This document shows, in pieces, positions 29,319-34,113 of a DNA stretch of 34,113 nt; position 1 is the stretch's first letter, and every line of letters starts with the position of its first letter. The DNA comes from an uncultured Kiritimatiellota bacterium (GTDB lineage Bacteria > Verrucomicrobiota > Kiritimatiellia > RFP12 > UBA1067). The stretch covers positions 1 to 34,113 of the forward strand of contig CAKUGW010000019.1 of NCBI GenBank assembly GCA_934654805.1, in the 5' to 3' direction. Under the pieces are notes generated by a model. It made no database searches. It saw only the letters and a program-made list of their open reading frames with translations, and was not told the origin of the DNA. The position numbers and the translations under genes are program-made.

Positions 29319-29370
29319 CCGTCAATGGGGTCTTGCTGACCCCATTGACGGAAAACTGTTGATAACTTCC
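29319..29370. repeat. Dispersed hairpin element, copy 1
   Basis: CCGTCAATGGGGTC and its complement form a perfect 14-bp stem with a 5-nt loop (29319-29351), followed by AAAACTGTTGATAACTT. A second copy of the stem and tail, slightly changed, is at 33549-33605. Confidence 0.8.
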
Positions 29371-29446
29371 GTTCCGACAACGTCAGAGGCAACTGCAAAG
29401 GACTGGTCAAGCCCCGGCTGCCGTTTTGAAGATCGTGCAATTGCCA

Positions 29447-29917
29447 CTATGGGCGGGGGAACAGAACGAGGCAGATCGCCCAGTTGATCGCCAGCGAATA
29501 GAGGTTCGCGACGAAGTCGTCGATGACGATGCCGCGCCCGCCGGGAATGGACTGGAGCCGCCGGCACGGCCACGGCTTCAGGATGTCCACCGCGCGGATG
29601 ACGCCGAAGAAGACGAGCATCGACCACCACGGCAGCGCCGCGAGCGGAATGCCGATGAGCGCGATCGGGTAGAGCATCCACTCGTCCGCCGTGATGCGCC
29701 CGTCGTCCTTGATGCCGAGCGCCTGTTCCGCGACGTCGCAGAACGGGATCGCGAGGAGCGTGAAGCCGAGGCACGCGGGGATCTGCAGCGCGAGCGGCAG
29801 CGCCGAAACCGCGTAGGCGAGCGCGACGCCCGGGAGCGACCCGAACGTGCCCGGCGCGAACGGCGCGACGAGCCCGAGGCCGAAGCCGCTCGCGACGAAG
29901 ACGCAGAGCCGCCTCAT
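29447..29917 (-). CDS. pgpA: Phosphatidylglycerophosphatase A
   Basis: A 156-residue inner-membrane phosphatase producing phosphatidylglycerol. Family features are GFGLGLVAPFAPGTFGSLPG at the N-terminus, IKDDGRITADEWMLYPIALI (DxxxxxxDE), and IPGGRGIVIDDFVANLYSLA. The ATG at 29917 overlaps the upstream stop (ATGA). It ends an adaptor-rlmB-membrane protein-pgpA run. Confidence 0.93.
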   Translation of the reverse strand: MRRLCVFVASGFGLGLVAPFAPGTFGSLPGVALAYAVSALPLALQIPACLGFTLLAIPFCDVAEQALGIKDDGRITADEWMLYPIALIGIPLAALPWWSMLVFFGVIRAVDILKPWPCRRLQSIPGGRGIVIDDFVANLYSLAINWAICLVLFPRP

Positions 29918-30390
29918 GCCGTCGCCCCTTCCCGCTTCAGACGCTCGGCCACCTCGCGCACGCCCGCATGGTGCCAGGCGTCGAGCGTGAGGCCGTCCAC
30001 CCGCACGATGCCCTTCTTCTCCCACTGCGACCAGTCGACGGCCTTCACGTCGGCGAACTTCCGCCGCGTGCCGCGGAAGACGAAGCCCTCGTCGTCGTAA
30101 GCGAAGCGGAACCGCGCGAGCAGGCCGACGTGGCCGGCGATGACGAGCGCGGCGAGCAGCGCGAGGAGCGCGAAGCCGTGCTGCGTCTGCGTCTTCTGGC
30201 GCTTGAAGGCGTCAAGGTCGAAGCCGGCGGGCGCGTCGCTGCCCTCGATGGCGCGGTAGAGCTCGGCGGCGGGCGTCGCCGGATAGCGCACGAACCCGTC
30301 GTAGCCGAACCAGCCGGACAGGCCGAGCATCAGGAGCGCGACGCCGAGATGCCGCACGGCGAACTCGCGATTGAGCGTCAGGCTTTTCAT
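29914..30390 (-). CDS. Small membrane protein of unknown function, PH-like C-terminus
   Basis: A 158-residue protein with membrane segments at about 13-33 (RHLGVALLMLGLSGWFGYDG) and 72-92 (GFALLALLAALVIAGHVGLL). A cytosolic C-terminal part (FAYDDEGFVFRGTRRKFADV, then WSQWEKKGIVRVDG) looks like the beta-rich PH-type domain of bacterial membrane proteins. It overlaps both rlmB and pgpA by 4 nt, implying coupled expression. No specific function can be given. Confidence 0.65.
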   Translation of the reverse strand: MKSLTLNREFAVRHLGVALLMLGLSGWFGYDGFVRYPATPAAELYRAIEGSDAPAGFDLDAFKRQKTQTQHGFALLALLAALVIAGHVGLLARFRFAYDDEGFVFRGTRRKFADVKAVDWSQWEKKGIVRVDGLTLDAWHHAGVREVAERLKREGATA

Positions 30391-31184
30391 CCGCGCTGCC
30401 TCAGGATCTCGTACATCGCCACGGCGGCGGCGACGCCGGCGTTCAGCGACTCGAAGCCGCCCGGCATCGGCAGCTCGCCGATGAAGTCGCAGGTCTCGCG
30501 CACGAGCCGCGAGAGGCCCGCGCCTTCCGCGCCGATGACGAGCCCGACGCGGCCCTTGAAGTCGATCTTCGTGTAGGGCCGCGCGTCCTTGCCCCAGTCG
30601 AGCCCCGTGAACCAAAGGCCCGCCTCCTTGAGGTCCGCCATCGCGCGCGGCAGGTTGACGACGTGCGCGACCTTCAGGTGTTCGGCGCCGCCCGCCGACG
30701 CGCGCACCGCCGCCGGCGTGATGCCGCACGCGCGGTCCTCCGGGATGACGACGCCCGTCGCGCCGACCGCGCACGCCGTGCGCAGGATCGAGCCGACGTT
30801 CTGCGGATCCTCCAGGTGGTCAAGGACGACGACGAGCGCGTTCTCGTCTTCCGCCGCCGTCGCGGCGATCTCCTCGAAGCCGACGTAGGGGTAGCCCGTC
30901 GTCTTGACCGCGCAGCCCTGGTGGTGCCCGAAGCGCGTGAGCCGGTCGAGCTGGTCGCGCTCCATCGTGCGGACGACGAGGCGGCGGCTGTGCGCCTCGT
31001 CGCGGATGCGCCGCAGCTGGTCGTCCTCGTCCGGCGTCGCCGGCGGCAGGATGATCTCCGAGCAGGTGCGCCGCCCGGCGGCCAGCACCTCCTCGACGGG
31101 ATTGCGCCCGTAGATCCACTCGCCGCCCGTCACGAGTTCGCGCGGGCCCTTGTGATGATGTCGCGTGTTCTGATAGTTTCCCAT
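30387..31184 (-). CDS. rlmB: TrmH/SpoU 2'-O-methyltransferase, RlmB-like
   Basis: A 265-residue SPOUT enzyme. It has the N-terminal substrate-binding domain (WIYGRNPVEEVL) and three SpoU motifs: LEDPQNVGSILRTACAVGAT, RVGLVIGAEGAGLSRLVRET, and PMPGGFESLNAGVAAAVAMY. This fits the enzyme methylating G2251 of 23S rRNA, although other TrmH relatives are possible. The start has no good ribosome site, and the N-terminal residues MGNYQNTRHHHKG are not conserved. Confidence 0.88.
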   Translation of the reverse strand: MGNYQNTRHHHKGPRELVTGGEWIYGRNPVEEVLAAGRRTCSEIILPPATPDEDDQLRRIRDEAHSRRLVVRTMERDQLDRLTRFGHHQGCAVKTTGYPYVGFEEIAATAAEDENALVVVLDHLEDPQNVGSILRTACAVGATGVVIPEDRACGITPAAVRASAGGAEHLKVAHVVNLPRAMADLKEAGLWFTGLDWGKDARPYTKIDFKGRVGLVIGAEGAGLSRLVRETCDFIGELPMPGGFESLNAGVAAAVAMYEILRQRG

Positions 31185-31214
31185 AAGTCGTGTAGCCTGT
31201 CACATGAAAGGGCG

Positions 31215-32453
31215 TCACTTCCTCTTCGGCTCGGGCGCCGTGCCCGCCGTGCCGAACTTCGGCCGCTTCGGCATGAACGGGTTGCTCGCCGCGTCCGTCG
31301 GATGGGCGAGCGTCGAGGCCGTCTGGTAGCCGACGACCGCCTCCTTGCCCTCGAACGCCTCGCCGCCCACGAGCTCCGTGAAGGAGTCGTCCGAGACGCC
31401 CGCCGTGACGAGGTGCGGCGTCAGCTTGCCGTCCGCGCCCACAAGCCAGATCTTGCGGCCGCGCGGCACCTCGCCCGGCGCGCGGTCCTCCTCCTTCGGA
31501 CGGAAGCGGAACGCCGCCGCCGAGACGACGACCGCGTCCTCGGCGCGCGCCGTCTCGATGGACAGGGTCGCCGTCATGCCGGGGAACAGCATCTCGTCCG
31601 GGTTCTCCGCCTCGATGATGATCGGGTACGTGACGACGTTGTTCGTCGTCGTCGCGGCGAGGCGGATCTGCCGCACCTTGCCCGTGAACCGGCGCCGGTA
31701 GGCGTCGGCCGTGAAGGTGACGGACTGCCCGACCTTGATGTTGCCGACGTCCGCCTCCGGCACGGTCGCCTCGACCCACACCGTCTTCAGGTCCTCCGCG
31801 ATCGTCAGCACGGGCACGGCGTTCATCGACGAGACGACCGTCTCGCCCTCCTCGACCTTGCGTGCGAGGACGACGCCATTCACGGGCGAGCGGATCGTGC
31901 AGTAGTCGAGGTCGGCCTTCGCCTTCGAGACGGAGGCCTCGGACTGCTCGACGGACGCCTTGGCGCCGTCGAGCGACGCGGCCGCGCTGTCGCGCGCCTC
32001 GATGGCCGCGTCGAGGTCGGCCTCCGAGCACATCTCCTTCCCGAAAAGCGCCCGCTTGCGCACGAGCGTCCTCTCCGCGAGCGTCAGCGCCGCCTCGCAC
32101 TGCTTCACCTTCGCCCGGTTGCCGTGCAGCTGGCCGACCGCGTTGCGGTACGTCGCCTCGTAGACGAGCGGGTCGATGAGCGCGACGACCTGTCCGTTCG
32201 TCACGGTCGAGTTGTAGTCGACGAAGAGCTTGATGACCTTGCCGTTCACCTGCGCGCCGACGGGGATGCCGCTCGGCGTGTTGCGCGGCTGGACGGTTCC
32301 CGTCGCCTCGACGGTGCGCACGAGATCCGTGCGCGTGATCGGCGCGAAGCGGAACTTCGGGCCCCTGTGGCCGCCGCCGAACGGCGCGCCGCCCTCCTTG
32401 CCGCACCCGGCGACGAGCAGCGCCGCCGCGCACGCGAGCATCAGTCTTCTCAT
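31215..32453 (-). CDS. MacA/RND-type periplasmic adaptor lipoprotein
   Basis: A 412-residue membrane-fusion protein with a lipobox (LLVAGC) after a short signal. The start MRRLMLACAAAL at 32453 is chosen for AGAGGACAGA just upstream; the in-frame ATG at 32471 lies within that site. Parts are VRTVEATGTVQPRNTPSGIP, the lipoyl half (VGAQVNGKVIKLFVDYNSTV), a coiled-coil hairpin at about 105-175, DLDYCTIRSPVNGVVLARKV, and a beta-barrel (FTADAYRRRFTGKVRQIRLA). It normally works with MacB or an RND pump plus an outer-membrane channel, none of which is adjacent. Confidence 0.9.
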   Translation of the reverse strand: MRRLMLACAAALLVAGCGKEGGAPFGGGHRGPKFRFAPITRTDLVRTVEATGTVQPRNTPSGIPVGAQVNGKVIKLFVDYNSTVTNGQVVALIDPLVYEATYRNAVGQLHGNRAKVKQCEAALTLAERTLVRKRALFGKEMCSEADLDAAIEARDSAAASLDGAKASVEQSEASVSKAKADLDYCTIRSPVNGVVLARKVEEGETVVSSMNAVPVLTIAEDLKTVWVEATVPEADVGNIKVGQSVTFTADAYRRRFTGKVRQIRLAATTTNNVVTYPIIIEAENPDEMLFPGMTATLSIETARAEDAVVVSAAAFRFRPKEEDRAPGEVPRGRKIWLVGADGKLTPHLVTAGVSDDSFTELVGGEAFEGKEAVVGYQTASTLAHPTDAASNPFMPKRPKFGTAGTAPEPKRK

Positions 32454-32496
32454 TCTGTCCTCTTTCCTCAACGGTCAATCCGCCTTGTTTTCGCGT

Positions 32497-32505
32497 ATTA
32501 TAGCA
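32497..32505 (-). promoter_or_regulatory. Promoter of the adaptor-rlmB-pgpA run
   Basis: TATAAT (32502-32497) preceded by TGC; no recognisable -35. The leader is about 35 nt. Confidence 0.65.
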
Positions 32506-32663
32506 AATCGACCGCCTCCGCGCCTGACCCAGGCCCTTGCTGCAAACGCCATCGGTGCGATGACGCCGGCAACGCCTCCGGCGTTCGCGTTCATGGCCAG
32601 GCACGGCATCGGGATCTGACAGGCGTTCAAGGAAGAGCCGCTGTCAGACCGAGCCCTGTCAAG

Positions 32664-33330
32664 TCACTTCTGCGAGAAGTAGCGCTTCACCGTCTCGCAG
32701 GACTTCTTGGGCCGCCGCTGCTCGTCGACGATGCCCGCGATCGAGATCCCCAGCATCCGCCCCGCCTTCGACCCGCAGTTGCGGTGGTGCGTCTGCGTGT
32801 TGGCGAACTGCCAGATCGAGTAGCCCACGTAGTCGGGGTTGTTCCAGAGCGCGTCGAGGATGTCCGTCAGGTACTCGACCTGGAACTCCTCGCTGCCGTT
32901 GGACGCATACGGGTCGTGCGCCCCGTAGAACGCGCCGACGCCCGACTCCGAGACCATGATGGGCTTGTCGGGGTAGAGCTTCCGGAAACGCGTCGCCGCG
33001 CAGCCCGATGCCGTCGACCGTGAGCCAGGCGTTCGCCACCGGCTCGGCGAGCGTGAACGTGCGGCGGTAGAGGCCCGTGCCGCGCTTCATCTTCCACTTC
33101 GGCATCGCGTCGTAGCAGCCCGGCACGCACATCGCGTCCGTCGCCGCGAAGCCGGGGTCGGCCGCCGCCTCGATGGACTGGCCCTCCGCGAAGCGGAAGT
33201 CCCAGCTGCCGTTCAGGTCGAGCGGCGGCAGGGCCGCGCAGACCGCTTCGGCCGCGCACCCCAGCGCGGCGGCGACGCCCCACACGAGCCCCGCCCGCAG
33301 TCCCGATTTCGTCATCATGCTCATTTTCAT
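32664..33330 (-). pseudogene. GH2 glycosidase with internal deletion and frameshift
   Basis: The 5' part from ATG 33330 (GGAGAAGG upstream) encodes a signal peptide (MKMSMMTKSGLRAGLVWGVA) and the start of a GH2 sugar-binding domain (LPPLDLNGSWDFRFAEGQSI, then MKRGTGLYRRTFTLAEPV and TVDGIGLR). Near 33000 the frame changes and the 3' part reads ATRFRKLYPDKPIMVSESGV. This contains the GH2 nucleophile region (SES), followed by GYSIWQFANTQTHHRNCGSK and the C-terminus, stopping at 32664. In beta-glucuronidase-like enzymes about 350-400 residues lie between these points. The gene is a deletion remnant. Confidence 0.85.
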
Positions 33331-33379
33331 GCCCTTCTCCGTTTTCACTTGTTTCATGTTCACCGTTGTCTTGTTCGGT

Positions 33380-33526
33380 TCATTGCTCAATCTTCACGCT
33401 CTCGCAGAAGTCGACGTCGAAGCCGCTCGCGCCCGTCACGCGGTTGGCGCGCCAGACGAGATTCGAGACGCTGCGCGCGTACAGCGCACGGGGCCAGCCC
33501 CCCTTCCAAAGTTTCCTTTCTTGCAT
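33380..33526 (-). CDS. 48-residue frame, probably the tail of a lost gene
   Basis: The ATG at 33526, with AGGTGTGGG upstream, opens MQERKLWKGGWPRALYARSV and ends TGASGFDVDFCESVKIEQ. The pattern of aromatic and Gly-Phe-Asp residues looks like the C-terminal end of a larger secreted or sugar-active protein rather than a free peptide. It precedes the GH2 remnant and follows a dispersed repeat, so it is probably debris. Confidence 0.3.
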   Translation of the reverse strand: MQERKLWKGGWPRALYARSVSNLVWRANRVTGASGFDVDFCESVKIEQ

Positions 33527-33548
33527 ATCCCACACCTCCTTATCTTAA

Positions 33549-33605
33549 CGTCAATGGGGTCTAACGTCAATGAGGACCCCATTGGCGGGAAACTGTTGAC
33601 AACTT
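33549..33605. repeat. Dispersed hairpin element, copy 2
   Basis: CGTCAATGGGGTC (33549-33561) and GACCCCATTGGCG (33575-33587) form the stem, with an inner repeat of TAACGTCAATG, followed by GGAAACTGTTGACAACTT. It matches the element at 29319-29370. It ends 5 nt before the stop of the next gene. Confidence 0.75.
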
Positions 33606-33609
33606 GGGG

Positions 33610-34113
33610 TCAGATCTCCTCGCAGAGGGCGACGTCGCCGCCGCGGAAGACGAGGACGACGCGGTGGAGCGTCACCGTTCCGCCCTGCTCCCGCAGGTTC
33701 CACGCCCGCGCGAGGTCGTGGTCGGCCGCGTAGCGCGCGAGCTGCGCCGCCGCCGCGTCGCGGATCTTCGCAAGCGCGGCAGGCGAGGCGTCGTCCGACG
33801 CCTTGAGGTACTTCAGCTCCACGAGCGCCGCGTGCCCGATCTCCGGCCAGCGCGCGAGCTGCGGCTCGAAGGCGATGTCCACGAACCCGCCCGCCGACTC
33901 CCGCTCGTGGCGGACAATGTACGGCCCGTGCCCCACGTAGAGGAGCGCGCAGAGCGCCGTCTGCACGACGCGCTCGCCCTCGACGGCGTCGCGCACCTTC
34001 CAGTAGCGCGAGACGACCGAGGCCGCCGTCTCCAGCGGCGCGCGCCAGTCGCCGTGCCGCGCGAAGTCCGTTATCGCGTTCGCGACGTCGAAGAGGCGCG
34101 GGTCGATGCCGTT
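33610..34113 (-). CDS. PD-(D/E)XK nuclease-like C-terminus of an AAA-ATPase-like (DUF1703) protein, partial
   Basis: The frame is open to the right window edge, with 168 codons including the stop, so the start is missing. NGIDPRLFDVANAITDFARH leads into VVQTALCALLYVGHGPYIVR. The nuclease-type core follows: GGFVDIAFEP (Asp) and HAALVELKYLK (E-x-K), then RYAADHDLARAWNL and VVLVFRGGDVALC. This is the usual C-terminal domain of the large AAA-ATPase-like/DUF1703 family common in gut anaerobes, whose biological role is not known. Confidence 0.8.
   Translation of the reverse strand, partial: NGIDPRLFDVANAITDFARHGDWRAPLETAASVVSRYWKVRDAVEGERVVQTALCALLYVGHGPYIVRHERESAGGFVDIAFEPQLARWPEIGHAALVELKYLKASDDASPAALAKIRDAAAAQLARYAADHDLARAWNLREQGGTVTLHRVVLVFRGGDVALCEEI

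Noticed and set aside
26453..29362. Plus-strand open frame of 969 codons opposite GH78
   Set aside because: Antisense shadow of the rhamnosidase, no recognisable domain.
29352..29370. DnaA-box-like TTATCAACA in the dispersed element
   Set aside because: One mismatch to consensus, single site in each copy (the other reads TTGTCAACA) and no dnaA/dnaN or AT-rich unwinding region nearby, so not an origin.
30387..31184. Reading the TrmH protein as a tRNA Gm18 enzyme
   Set aside because: The N-terminal YGRNPV substrate-binding domain favours an RlmB-like rRNA enzyme.

Overview
This is a GC-rich bacterial chromosome segment. Positions 1 to about 3640 are an accessory island; the rest is almost entirely minus-strand housekeeping and glycan-degradation genes. 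The mix points to a gut or rumen-type anaerobe of the PVC group (Verrucomicrobiota, Kiritimatiellota or Lentisphaerota). It includes a V/A-type ATPase with a DUF2764 partner, GH78, CE7 and GH2 carbohydrate enzymes with secretion signals, lipoproteins and RND-type adaptors typical of a two-membrane cell, and a split rpsP-rplS pair. That placement is inference from gene content, not from a marker search.

Layout. 1-313: the end of a CRISPR array (36-nt repeats, 29-30-nt spacers) with a leftward promoter at its right edge. 314-856: no gene, but a long imperfect inverted repeat. 857-2933: a plus-strand toxin-antitoxin graveyard. It holds a frameshifted HigB-like toxin with its XRE antitoxin, an intact COG3657-type toxin under a consensus promoter, a damaged antitoxin joined to the tail of a second toxin, an intact antitoxin and a ribbon-helix-helix-like protein. 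2940-3631: a perfect hairpin and two head-to-head transposase fragments. 3786-3951: tRNA-Tyr with promoter and terminator. 3973-7463: rpsO, pnp, rpoZ, smpB, with a structured rpsO leader. 7506-10485: potABC polyamine transporter. 10548-11352: rpsP-rplS. 11400-13759: htpX, polyprenyl synthase, HAD phosphatase. 13840-18582: CE7 esterase, murD, LysM lipoprotein, ftsW. 18642-19751: infA, yebC. 19784-20535: proC. 20581-26589: a long operon of V-ATPase E, DUF2764, A, then nucleosidase, an unknown gene, a PP-loop thiolase-type enzyme and a NadD fused to a cysteine-rich tail. 26567-29238: GH78 alpha-L-rhamnosidase. 29319-34113: pgpA, a membrane protein, rlmB and an RND adaptor, then a deleted GH2 gene, a gene scrap, a dispersed repeat and a truncated PD-(D/E)XK protein running off the right edge.

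The most notable items are these. NadD carries a C-terminal ferredoxin:thioredoxin-reductase-like CPC/CPC/CHC module. The V-ATPase operon lacks B, D, I and K after A. Three genes (potA, htpX, proC) have the -10 box only 7-8 nt before the ATG, implying leaderless mRNAs. The extended -10 promoter form TGN-TATAAT recurs, including one that would start CRISPR transcription at the first repeat. The toxin-antitoxin cluster shows decay and recombination. A short hairpin element occurs twice, at 29319 and 33549.
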